Positions 9,406-16,962 of a stretch of 64,000 nt of DNA are shown piece by piece. Position 1 is the stretch's first letter. Each line of letters starts with the position of its first letter. The DNA comes from Clostridia bacterium (GTDB lineage Bacteria; Bacillota; Clostridia; UMGS1883; UMGS1540): contig JAFSYJ010000033.1 in assembly GCA_017450025.1 (NCBI GenBank), forward strand, positions 49,152-113,151, given 5' to 3'. The notes beneath the pieces were generated by a model that worked only from the letters and a program-made list of their open reading frames with translations, had not been told where the DNA came from and did not search any database. Position numbers and translations under genes: made by a program.

Positions 9406-10632
9406 TCAAATTTTTTCTTCTGACAACTTTTTTAATAATGTATAGTACTTATTTGTCTGTTTCTTTCTGCTTGCAATTTCTTCACAAACCGTTCTTGAAT
9501 TATCACCCATTTCGGGCAAATTCTCTTTTTCGTTATATGCTTTCAAAATTGTTTTAGCAAGCTCACCAGCATCGTTTAACGCTAAGGTATAACCCATATT
9601 ACGGCTTTTTATAATATGTGCCACATCGCTGGTCTGATCTACAAGAGACAGCAAAGCCGTACCGGCCGCCATAATGGCGAATGTTTTAGACGGTAAAGCT
9701 AATTTGGATAATCCGGGTTCTATTGAAACAAGTTCCAAATCTCCAATGCTGTATATCTCAGATAAACGCGAAGCAGGTTGAAGCGGATATGTTGTAATAT
9801 AATCCAAACCTTCCTGTTTTATCTGTTCTTCAAGCTTTTCTTTATATGAGCCGCTTCCTATAATTACAAACCTTATATCTTTATTTTGTTTATGAACTCT
9901 TTTTGCAGCATCTACAATTACAGGCCAACCTTGAAACAGACCTATGTCACCCGCATAAGAAACAATAAAACCTTCTTTGGAGATACCAAGCTCGTCCATA
10001 AGCTTGTTATCCTGCCTTTGAACATGGTGAATACTTTCTGTATCCGCCCAATTATAAATCACTTCTATCTTGTCTTTAGGGCAATCATGCGTGGATATGG
10101 TGTTTTTCATTTCTTCAGAGATAGTTACGATTTTTGTGTTCTTTTTGTATACATTTCTTTCTCTGTATCTTAGGAATTTAATAAATAGATTGGACTCTCT
10201 AAAGCCCTTTATACGCATCAATGTATCAGGAAATAAATCCTGTGCGTTGTACAAGGTTGGCGCAATCTTTGCAAGCTTTGCTCCGATCCACCCCAAAAAA
10301 GGCGGCGAACTGTATATGTAATATACATCTGTCGGAGTTTTCTTTGCCTCCTTGTAAAGAAGCCTTGTAAGCCGCAAGTATTTTATCATACGGTCAAAAA
10401 GGCCTTCTCCTTCACCGTTTTTTGAGCCTATTCTCTTTACAACAACATTCTTTGAAATTTTTTCTACAGGATGATCCAGGTAATAATTTTTCACATCTTC
10501 AGAAATGCGACGCGAAGGAAATCCTGTAAGCACCGTTACTTCGGCGCCATACTCACCAAGGTCAAGTGCCAATTCGTTAAGAAGGGCATGTCTTTCTTTG
10601 CAAAGATGCCCGGTAATAAATGTTATTTTCAT
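9406..10632 (-). CDS. Family 4 glycosyltransferase (WcaI/WbuB-like)
   Basis: This 408-residue GT-B glycosyltransferase starts MKITFITGHLCKERHALLNELA, with SPPFLGWIGAKLAK and YNAQDLFPD blocks characteristic of the WcaI/WbuB group. The C-terminal donor site is degenerate relative to the canonical E-x7-E (SIEPGLSKLALPSKTFAIMAAG), as usual for this group. GAGG lies 9 nt before the ATG at 10632; the upstream TTG at 10647 overlaps the aminotransferase stop and is rejected. It likely adds an early sugar such as a FucNAc-type residue (family knowledge, not proven here). Confidence 0.88.
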   Translation of the reverse strand: MKITFITGHLCKERHALLNELALDLGEYGAEVTVLTGFPSRRISEDVKNYYLDHPVEKISKNVVVKRIGSKNGEGEGLFDRMIKYLRLTRLLYKEAKKTPTDVYYIYSSPPFLGWIGAKLAKIAPTLYNAQDLFPDTLMRIKGFRESNLFIKFLRYRERNVYKKNTKIVTISEEMKNTISTHDCPKDKIEVIYNWADTESIHHVQRQDNKLMDELGISKEGFIVSYAGDIGLFQGWPVIVDAAKRVHKQNKDIRFVIIGSGSYKEKLEEQIKQEGLDYITTYPLQPASRLSEIYSIGDLELVSIEPGLSKLALPSKTFAIMAAGTALLSLVDQTSDVAHIIKSRNMGYTLALNDAGELAKTILKAYNEKENLPEMGDNSRTVCEEIASRKKQTNKYYTLLKKLSEEKI

Positions 10633-10643
10633 AATAAAACACC

Positions 10644-11561
10644 TCAATAAATTCCGGTTACCCAGTCATTAAAATTACCGTTTTTTCCGCTTGCCGCATT
10701 TACATATTCTTTATGTAATATTTGAGTTATCTCGCCTTCCCCCAGCTCATATCCGTCAATACTTAATACAGGTGTCAATTCCATAGCCGAACCGCATAAA
10801 AACGCTTCATCAGCGGTATAAAGCTCGGTACGGTCGATAGTTCTTTCCTCAACATCATATCCAATACTTTTAGCAAGTTTAATAATACTGTCTCTTGTAA
10901 TGCTCTCCAATACAGCGTCTGTATGAGCAGGTGTAATTATCTTTTTGTTGCGAATCATAAAAAAGCAGCTTCCCGGTCCTTCAGACACCTTTCCGAACTC
11001 ATTTAGGAATATACATGTATCATAACCGTTCCTCAAAGCTTCTCTTTGCCCAGCACGGCTGTTAATATAATTTGCTCCGCATTTAATTCGCGGAGAAAGA
11101 GCATTTTCGCTGATTCTTCTCCACGAAGTCACGCAAACTTTAAGACCGCTCTTATTATACTCCGCGCTCGTTTTTCTTCTCGGAATCGGTGCTACAAACA
11201 TTTCAACAGGGCTGTCACTTCCCCATGAACCGAATCCGTCTACAAACAATGTTTGCCGAACCGATAAATTTTCTTGGTATTCGTTAGCTTTAACCACATC
11301 TGTCAAAGCCTTTTTCATATCGTCAATACTGTACGGGCATATAATTTGAATCAACCGTGCCGACCTTATTAAACGCTCATAATGATCATTCAGGCGGAAA
11401 GCATATAACTGTTTTTTCTCATCATTCCAATAGCACGGAATGCCCTCAAATACATTTAACCCAAATTGGGATGTAGGAGACAATACATTTATTTTAGCGT
11501 CATTCACATTTAAAATTTCACCTTTAAACCATATCCGTCTTTCCGAAACATCATATTTCAT
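10644..11561 (-). CDS. Class IV aminotransferase (IlvE-like)
   Basis: This 305-residue PLP enzyme of the branched-chain/D-amino acid aminotransferase family shows the PLP lysine in the segment RIKCGANYINS (about 159-169), the FEGIPCYW entry segment near residue 39, and NEFGKVSEGPGSCFF near 195, where the Glu contacts the pyridine nitrogen. It would swap an amino group between glutamate and a 2-oxoacid. Being inside a glycan operon beside an HpaI-type aldolase is unusual. Together they could make an amino-acid-like substituent for the polymer (inference). Ordinary branched-chain amino acid synthesis remains possible. Confidence 0.85.
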   Translation of the reverse strand: MKYDVSERRIWFKGEILNVNDAKINVLSPTSQFGLNVFEGIPCYWNDEKKQLYAFRLNDHYERLIRSARLIQIICPYSIDDMKKALTDVVKANEYQENLSVRQTLFVDGFGSWGSDSPVEMFVAPIPRRKTSAEYNKSGLKVCVTSWRRISENALSPRIKCGANYINSRAGQREALRNGYDTCIFLNEFGKVSEGPGSCFFMIRNKKIITPAHTDAVLESITRDSIIKLAKSIGYDVEERTIDRTELYTADEAFLCGSAMELTPVLSIDGYELGEGEITQILHKEYVNAASGKNGNFNDWVTGIY

Positions 11562-11577
11562 AATAAAATCCTTATCT

Positions 11578-12210
11578 TTACAATTTTAAAGTTTCTATGT
11601 TTTTTTCCTGATTATTTTGTGTCTCCTCAACATTTTTCATTGAAAAAACACGAAGTATAGTTAAAAACCATATTTTAATGTCAAATAAAATATAATACTT
11701 ATTTACTTTGTCTATGTAAATATTATCATATTCAACCTTTTCGTCCCACGAAAACTCATTTCGCCCAACAACTTGAGCCAATCCTGTTATACCCGGCAAA
11801 ACCGTAAACCGCCGTTTATATTTATCATTTAAAGAATCATATTCGGGAAAATGACCAACAACAGGAGAACGCGGACCGACAAAAGACATTTGACCTTTTA
11901 AAATATTAAAAAGCTGCGGAAGCTCATCCAAGCTTGTTTTCCGTAGGATGCGTCCTACCTTTGTAATTCTCGGGTCATCGGCAAAGCTGTATACGCCTGT
12001 TCCCATATTTTGTGCATTAACAACCATCGAACGGAATTTCCACATCTTAAATGTTTTAAAATCTTTACCTATTCTTTCCTGTTTAAATATTACAGGTCCT
12101 TTTGAATCAATTTTAATTGCTACCCCTATTACAAGAAATATCGGTAATAAAACTATAATGGCTAACCCTGCAATAATCGTATCAATAATCCTTCTGACCG
12201 CAAAATACAT
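11578..12210 (-). CDS. Initiating undecaprenyl-phosphate sugar phosphotransferase (PglC/WcaJ type)
   Basis: This 210-residue monotopic membrane enzyme would transfer a sugar-1-phosphate to undecaprenyl phosphate and start the repeat unit. It has one N-terminal hydrophobic helix (about 11-31), then FKQERIGKDFKTFKMWKFRSM, the catalytic region DDPRITKVGRILRKTSLDELPQ with its adjacent acidic residues, SFVGPRSP, and the LPGITGLAQV block. Length fits the short catalytic-core class rather than the long WcaJ/WbaP class. AGGAG lies 9 nt before the ATG, 4 nt after the aldolase stop. This gene identifies the operon as a lipid-linked glycan pathway. Confidence 0.92.
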   Translation of the reverse strand: MYFAVRRIIDTIIAGLAIIVLLPIFLVIGVAIKIDSKGPVIFKQERIGKDFKTFKMWKFRSMVVNAQNMGTGVYSFADDPRITKVGRILRKTSLDELPQLFNILKGQMSFVGPRSPVVGHFPEYDSLNDKYKRRFTVLPGITGLAQVVGRNEFSWDEKVEYDNIYIDKVNKYYILFDIKIWFLTILRVFSMKNVEETQNNQEKNIETLKL

Positions 12211-12214
12211 CAGC

Positions 12215-13042
12215 TTATACTCCTAACCTTTCTTTAGAAATGCGTTCAACTATTTCTACTACCTCTTTATGATTGCTAAGATATTTATTTTCTGAATATG
12301 TAGCAACAATTTCTTCATATTCGCGCAAGCGTTTTAGTTCTTGGCTGAATACCGTCTCAACTGCTTCAATACTTTCTATCCTGTCGGTATTGCAAAAGCT
12401 CCTGGATAGTATTGCTCTTGTTGAACCTAAACGATAGTGTTCCACAATTATCTTTTCAGCTGAAATATCTCCGCATCCAAGTCTAGCAATACCACCAAAG
12501 CCATATGGGATACCTTTGTACGCAAATTTTCTGCAAAGTGTGTCAACAAGCCCATTTGCCAAAAATTCAAACATAAAAGCTCCCCCGTATGAAAGGCACA
12601 GGTCGTTGAGTCCTATATGTATTTCATCAACTTCAAGCATATTTAAGACTTCATCAATACATTCTACAGCTTCTTTAGTTTCCAACAAAAGCGTTGTCTT
12701 ACAACGCTTTTCCACAGCATTAACAAAACAAGCAACTTCTTTTGACGACTTCCAATACGGAAGCATCATTATATCTGCCCCTGCATCAATAACATCGTTT
12801 ATTTCTTCAGGAGATTCATTGTGCCAAGGATTTATCCTAACAAGCATTTCAGACTCGTTTAAATATGGTTTTATTGTTCTTATATCATTTACGGAATGAT
12901 GTGATTTAACACTATCCTGCCCTTTTTGGCGTTCTTCTTTTCCGAGTGTCTCAAGGTCAATCCATATTCTGTCAACACCGTATTTTTGTGCTATCATCGC
13001 AACTTCCAAATTATTTGTTATATACATTAATTTCAAGGACAT
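12215..13042 (-). CDS. HpcH/HpaI-family aldolase
   Basis: This 275-residue TIM-barrel class II aldolase has metal and pyruvate-binding features: WIDLETLGK near residue 27, MLVRINPWH with the substrate Arg, LLLETKEAVE with a metal Glu, and IHIGLNDLCLSYGG with a metal Asp. Such enzymes join or split pyruvate (or a 2-oxoacid) and an aldehyde. It is the first gene after the operon promoter, with GGCGG before the ATG. The C-terminal extension (about 225-275) is charged and predicted helical. A glycan operon is an unusual setting; with the class IV aminotransferase it suggests synthesis of a hydroxy-amino-acid or acidic substituent (inference). Confidence 0.85.
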   Translation of the reverse strand: MSLKLMYITNNLEVAMIAQKYGVDRIWIDLETLGKEERQKGQDSVKSHHSVNDIRTIKPYLNESEMLVRINPWHNESPEEINDVIDAGADIMMLPYWKSSKEVACFVNAVEKRCKTTLLLETKEAVECIDEVLNMLEVDEIHIGLNDLCLSYGGAFMFEFLANGLVDTLCRKFAYKGIPYGFGGIARLGCGDISAEKIIVEHYRLGSTRAILSRSFCNTDRIESIEAVETVFSQELKRLREYEEIVATYSENKYLSNHKEVVEIVERISKERLGV

Positions 13043-13078
13043 AATGATCCGCCTTTATATTTTTAGTTTCGTCACTAT

Positions 13079-13122
13079 TTTGTCGAAAGTTAACTTTTAT
13101 TAAAAAATTGTATCTTTCGACA
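13079..13122. promoter_or_regulatory. Inverted pair of Spo0A-type boxes
   Basis: TGTCGAAAG at 13081-13089 and its inverse CTTTCGACA at 13114-13122 each contain the core TGTCGAA of the Spo0A box and extend to TTTGTCGAAAG on both arms. They lie in the leader between the consensus promoter at 13193-13222 and the first glycan gene at 13042. A dimer of Spo0A-P could bind here, roadblocking or driving a closer promoter. Confidence 0.6.
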
Positions 13123-13192
13123 AATTTTTCCGTATGATAAGTTTGTTGCCTGTTCTTTTGCACAAATATCATCTCATAGAATTTTATATTTT

Positions 13193-13222
13193 ATTATAAC
13201 ACACTTCATATACATATGTCAA
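13193..13222 (-). promoter_or_regulatory. Sigma-A promoter of the glycan operon
   Basis: On the minus strand TTGACA (13222-13217) is followed after 18 bp by TATAAT (13198-13193), both perfect. Transcription would start near 13185, leaving a leader of about 140 nt that holds the Spo0A-type boxes. Confidence 0.75.
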
Positions 13223-13246
13223 TAATTTTATAGCTACTTGTATATA

Positions 13247-13280
13247 CAAAAACCCACCCATTTGAAATGAGCGGGTTTTT
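13247..13280 (-). terminator. Rho-independent terminator after htrA
   Basis: Read on the minus strand, AAAACCCGCTCATTT pairs with AAATGGGTGGGTTTT (two mismatches/wobbles) and is followed by T residues. It lies 14 bp beyond the HtrA stop and before the glycan promoter, insulating the two units. Confidence 0.75.
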
Positions 13281-13293
13281 AAGAGAAATTGTT

Positions 13294-14616
13294 TTATCTT
13301 AAAAATGATGTTTTGCTTTCTTCTCCAAGCACTACATCAACATTCATAACGGAGCCGTTTCTGTTTATAACAAGGTGTATAGTTTCGCCTGCCTTGTGCT
13401 GGTCGCGTATTTCGTTAAGCTCGTTTGAAGATGTTACTTCCTGTCCGTCGCAGGAGACAACGATGTCGCCTTTTTGTATTCCGGCGGCTTCTGCACCGCT
13501 TCCCGGTGTAACTTCAACAACTACAAGTCCCTTTGTGGCAAAGTTGTAGTAGTAAGCTTCCTGTTCGGTTATATATCTTACGGCAAGTCCGATAAGCGGT
13601 CTGCCTGTAACATATCCGTTGTTCATAAGGTCTTCTATTATCGGTTTTGCGTCGCTTATCGGGATTGCAAAGCCCATGCCCTCAACACCAGACGATGCAA
13701 CCTTAACGGAATTGATGCCGATAACCTCGCCGTAAGCGTTTACGAGTGCTCCGCCCGAGTTGCCCGGGTTTATGGCGGCGTCTGTCTGAATAAGCTTGTA
13801 TGTTCTGCCGCTAACGGTAAGCGTTCTGTTGACAGCGCTTATAATGCCCTGCGTCAGCGAGCCTGCAAATTCAAGCCCCATAGGATTACCTATCGCTACG
13901 ACCATTTCGCCGGCTTCAAGGCTGCTGCTGTCACCGAGTACCGCAGGTGTCAGGTCAGGCGCGTCGATTTTGATAACTGCAAGGTCGGTTCTCTCGTCAC
14001 TGCCGATAAGCGTTGCATTGTACTCTGTGCCGTTGTTGAGAACGACCGACACATTGGTTGCGCCCTCGATAACATGGTAGTTTGTAACTATATGTCCTGC
14101 AGCAGTAAAAATAATTCCGGAGCCGTTTTCTTCAGCGGATTGCTGTGAAAAGAAACCCTGATACTGTTTTTTGGTGATTATTCCGACTATGCTCGGACCA
14201 ACAGTTTTGCCGATTTCGACCGCGGTCATCTGATGTCTGTCCTCTGTGCTGTGCGTAACGGGCGTTACGGAAGCGTCGTTGTTTGCGTGTTGCGGAACAG
14301 AAAAAGCAAAGCTTTCATTTTGTGAAAACAGCGGTTTTGTCAAGCTGGACACGACCGGCGCGCAAAAAGAAAAAATCAGAGCGCCTGCAATGGCGCTTGC
14401 GGCGGCAACGAGCCAAATTTTCGGCTTTTTTTCTTTTTTATATCTGATATTTTCGTGAACAGGATTGAGAACAACAGGATAAGCCTCATGAGTAGTCATT
14501 CTGTACGAGCCGTCGTTTTCGGCAAAAAATGACTGCTGATTGGGGTCCTGCGGTTCGTTTGCTTCCTGTGGCTGTTCAGGCTCAAAACCCTCATAATAAT
14601 TGTTATTATCCATCAT
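13294..14616 (-). CDS. htrA: HtrA/DegP-like membrane-anchored serine protease with PDZ domain
   Basis: This 440-residue protein has a charged cytoplasmic N-terminus with a Gln/Asn-rich stretch, one transmembrane helix at about 67-90, a trypsin-like domain and a C-terminal PDZ domain (about 335-430). The catalytic triad is visible: His in TNYHVIEG (about 179), Asp in ERTDLAVI (about 209) and Ser in NPGNSGGAL (about 286). It would degrade misfolded proteins outside the membrane. The start has AGGAG 7 nt upstream of a double ATG. It follows the two-component genes by 100 bp, matching the CssRS-HtrA secretion-stress layout of Bacillus (inference for regulation). Confidence 0.93.
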   Translation of the reverse strand: MMDNNNYYEGFEPEQPQEANEPQDPNQQSFFAENDGSYRMTTHEAYPVVLNPVHENIRYKKEKKPKIWLVAAASAIAGALIFSFCAPVVSSLTKPLFSQNESFAFSVPQHANNDASVTPVTHSTEDRHQMTAVEIGKTVGPSIVGIITKKQYQGFFSQQSAEENGSGIIFTAAGHIVTNYHVIEGATNVSVVLNNGTEYNATLIGSDERTDLAVIKIDAPDLTPAVLGDSSSLEAGEMVVAIGNPMGLEFAGSLTQGIISAVNRTLTVSGRTYKLIQTDAAINPGNSGGALVNAYGEVIGINSVKVASSGVEGMGFAIPISDAKPIIEDLMNNGYVTGRPLIGLAVRYITEQEAYYYNFATKGLVVVEVTPGSGAEAAGIQKGDIVVSCDGQEVTSSNELNEIRDQHKAGETIHLVINRNGSVMNVDVVLGEESKTSFLR

Positions 14617-14716
14617 AAATCACTCCTGTAATTTTTCTTTAGCTATATATTAACACACAATTATTATTAAACTGTGAACAAATTTTTAAAAAAATTCAAA
14701 ACATCTGCAATCTGTA

Positions 14717-16120
14717 TTAAACTTTCTTTAAAGTAAAAGTAAACCTTGCCCATTTATCTTTTTCGCTTTCGGCTTTAATTTCGCCGCCGTGCAGATTTAT
14801 TATGTTGTGCACCATATACAGTCCAAGCCCCAGGCCGTTTTTGTCGTATGAGCGTGATTTGTCTGTTTTGTAAAAGCGTTCCCAGATGTGGCGCAGCTCC
14901 TCCTCAGAAATCCCGATGCCTGAATTTTCAACGGATATAACGGCGTTTTCGCCTTTTGTGCTGACCGCGATTTTGATGTAACCGCCTCTGTAATTGAACT
15001 TTACGGCGTTGTCAAACAGATTAGTCAAAACGCGTGAAATCGCGTCTTTGTCCGCCGAAACAAATGTCCTGTCCTCTTCAAAATCGATCCGTACATCAAT
15101 ATTTTTGTCCATAAGAGCCTTTTCAAAGCGCAAAATTGTAATCCTGATAAGCTCGTTTATATCAAATTTTTTCAGGTTGAGCGTCATAGTTCCTGCATCA
15201 ATGCGTGAAAGTGCCAGAAGCTGTGATACAAGCCGCGCAAGCCTTTTTACTTCGTCGCGGACAATAATGAGGTACTTTTCCTGCTCGTCGGGCGGAATAG
15301 TGCCGTCAATAATGCCGTCAACAAAGCCTGCTATTGTCGTCATCGGAGTCCTGAGCTCGTGCGAAACATTTGATATAAAGTCCTGCCGCATATCCTCCAG
15401 CCCTTTAAGCGACAAAACCATCTGATTGAAATTAGCGGTGAGGTCTGCAATTTCATCGTCTCCGGTGCAATCAACCTGCACATCAAAATTGCCGTTTGCC
15501 ACGCTTTTTGCCGCTTTGCCGAGAGCCTTTAAAGGTCTTGAAACGCGGCGCGAATACATATACGCAAGTATCATTGCAATAACGGTTGAAATCAAAACAG
15601 CCGACAGGAAAATATTAAAAAGCGAATATTTAACCTTGTTTATTTCAGGTGCGGGAACGGCAAGAACGGTCGTACCGACAATTTGCCCGTTGTACTCAAA
15701 AGGCGTGGATACAATAAGATAATCGCCGTAAAAAATTCCTCCCATATTTCCGACAGTCACCGTTTTTTGGTCGACGAGCATATTCCCTGCTTTAAGCCTG
15801 TCCACAGCAAGATGCTTCGACGCGTTTTTGCTTGTTATAACCTCGCCAACATTGTCGGCTATTATGACAACGCCGTTTATACGCATACTGACATTTTCGA
15901 TAATCATATTGTAAACATTATCAATGTCGGGCGATTTGTTTTCTATATAATACGCCGTCATATCGTTTATACGGGCGGCCTCGTCATAAAGGGTATTGCT
16001 GCGCTCGTTCACGATATAATTGCCGAGAAAGCTGAAGCAAACAGCCGCGGCAACCGTCAGAATAACGACTGTAATAATCACATTTATCAGCATTATTCTT
16101 GAATATATGCTTTTGAACAA
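14717..16120 (-). CDS. HAMP-domain sensor histidine kinase
   Basis: This 467-residue kinase has an N-terminal helix (about 9-30), an extracytoplasmic sensor of about 135 residues, a second helix (about 167-188), HAMP, the phosphoacceptor region FISNVSHELRTPMTTIAGF with His near 253, and a HATPase domain with NLFDNAVKFN, GIGISEEE and GLGLGLYMV boxes. It starts at TTG, directly after the regulator stop, with GAGGTG 6 nt upstream inside the regulator gene. It would phosphorylate the OmpR-type partner. Gene order regulator-kinase-HtrA suggests sensing of envelope or secretion stress, though the sensor domain itself shows no recognised motif. Confidence 0.93.
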   Translation of the reverse strand: MFKSIYSRIMLINVIITVVILTVAAAVCFSFLGNYIVNERSNTLYDEAARINDMTAYYIENKSPDIDNVYNMIIENVSMRINGVVIIADNVGEVITSKNASKHLAVDRLKAGNMLVDQKTVTVGNMGGIFYGDYLIVSTPFEYNGQIVGTTVLAVPAPEINKVKYSLFNIFLSAVLISTVIAMILAYMYSRRVSRPLKALGKAAKSVANGNFDVQVDCTGDDEIADLTANFNQMVLSLKGLEDMRQDFISNVSHELRTPMTTIAGFVDGIIDGTIPPDEQEKYLIIVRDEVKRLARLVSQLLALSRIDAGTMTLNLKKFDINELIRITILRFEKALMDKNIDVRIDFEEDRTFVSADKDAISRVLTNLFDNAVKFNYRGGYIKIAVSTKGENAVISVENSGIGISEEELRHIWERFYKTDKSRSYDKNGLGLGLYMVHNIINLHGGEIKAESEKDKWARFTFTLKKV

Positions 16121-16807
16121 TTATTTCACCTCAAATTTGTAGCCAACGCCCCAAACCGTCTTTAAGGCCCAGGTGTGCTCTTTGCCTTCAAGTTTTTCAC
16201 GCAGACGCTTTACATGGACATCAACCGTTCTGGAATCCCCGTAATAATCGAAGTCCCAAACCTCCTCAAGAAGCTGCTCCCTTGTAAAAACTTTGTTCGG
16301 GTGCGAAGCTAAAAAGTATAAAAGTTCCAGCTCTTTTGGCGGGATTTCCATTGTGATACCGTCTATTGTAAGCTCGTAGTTTTCAAGACTTATGTGCAGC
16401 TCGGGATAATCCACTTCTTTGCCTCCGTCATCGGGCTTTGAGTCGTAGCGGCGCATAACAGCCTTTATGCGCGCGGCAAGCTCCTTTGTCTCGAACGGCT
16501 TTACTATGTAATCGTCTGCGCCCATTTCAAGGCCGAGTACCTTGTCAAATGTCTCGCCCTTTGCCGTTATCATAATAATAGGCACATTGCTCTCGCCTCT
16601 TATGGTTCTGCAAACGCCTATGCCGTCGATTTTGGGCAGCATAATGTCAAGTAAAACGATTTGCGGCGATATTTCTTTAAAGCGTTCAATAGCCTCCTCG
16701 CCGTCGTATGCGTAATAGACCGTAAAGCCTTCTTTTTTTAAGTATAAACCGATAAGTTCGCAAATATTTCTGTCGTCGTCGACAACAAGCACTTTAATTT
16801 CGTTCAT
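16121..16807 (-). CDS. OmpR/PhoB-family response regulator
   Basis: This 228-residue regulator has a receiver domain (VLVVDDD near 6, phosphoacceptor Asp in LLDIMLPK near 54, Lys in DYIVKPF near 103) and a winged-helix DNA-binding domain ending VWGVGYKFE. The ATG at 16807 has AGAGG 7 nt upstream; the longer frame to 16858 runs into the promoter -10 and is rejected. It is co-transcribed with the kinase. A perfect 13-bp inverted repeat overlaps its promoter -35 and is a candidate autoregulatory site. Confidence 0.93.
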   Translation of the reverse strand: MNEIKVLVVDDDRNICELIGLYLKKEGFTVYYAYDGEEAIERFKEISPQIVLLDIMLPKIDGIGVCRTIRGESNVPIIMITAKGETFDKVLGLEMGADDYIVKPFETKELAARIKAVMRRYDSKPDDGGKEVDYPELHISLENYELTIDGITMEIPPKELELLYFLASHPNKVFTREQLLEEVWDFDYYGDSRTVDVHVKRLREKLEGKEHTWALKTVWGVGYKFEVK

Positions 16808-16848
16808 TTTCGTACCTCTTTTCTGTTCTGTTTTGCCGTTATTATATA

Positions 16849-16877
16849 ATTGTACCATAATTTGCTGATTTTTTCAA
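16849..16877 (-). promoter_or_regulatory. Sigma-A promoter of the two-component/htrA unit
   Basis: On the minus strand TTGAAA (16877-16872) is separated by 17 bp from TACAAT (16854-16849). The -35 lies in the left arm of the inverted repeat 16872-16911. Confidence 0.7.
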
Positions 16878-16911
16878 CAGTTTTGTAACGGTGCCAATAA
16901 AACTGTTGAAA
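16872..16911. promoter_or_regulatory. 13-bp perfect inverted repeat overlapping two divergent -35 boxes
   Basis: TTTCAACAGTTTT (16872-16884) and AAAACTGTTGAAA (16899-16911) are exact inverses with a 14-nt spacer. Each arm contains the TTGAAA -35 of one divergent promoter, one for the response regulator and one for rlmD. A bound dimer would cover both promoters, so autoregulation by the OmpR-type regulator is plausible (inference). Confidence 0.6.
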
Positions 16912-16934
16912 TGGCCTGCCGTTTGTGATAAAAT
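16906..16934 (+). promoter_or_regulatory. Sigma-A promoter of rlmD
   Basis: TTGAAA (16906-16911), 17-bp spacer, TAAAAT (16929-16934). The expected transcript start near 16941 lies about 22 nt before the chosen rlmD ATG, ruling out the upstream in-frame start at 16891. Confidence 0.7.
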
Positions 16935-16962
16935 TAAAAAAAACATAAGAAAGAAATTAAAA

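Noticed and set aside
13474..14148. 224-codon open frame on the plus strand
   Set aside because: It is antisense to the well-conserved HtrA protease domain, has no ribosome site and no recognisable motif.
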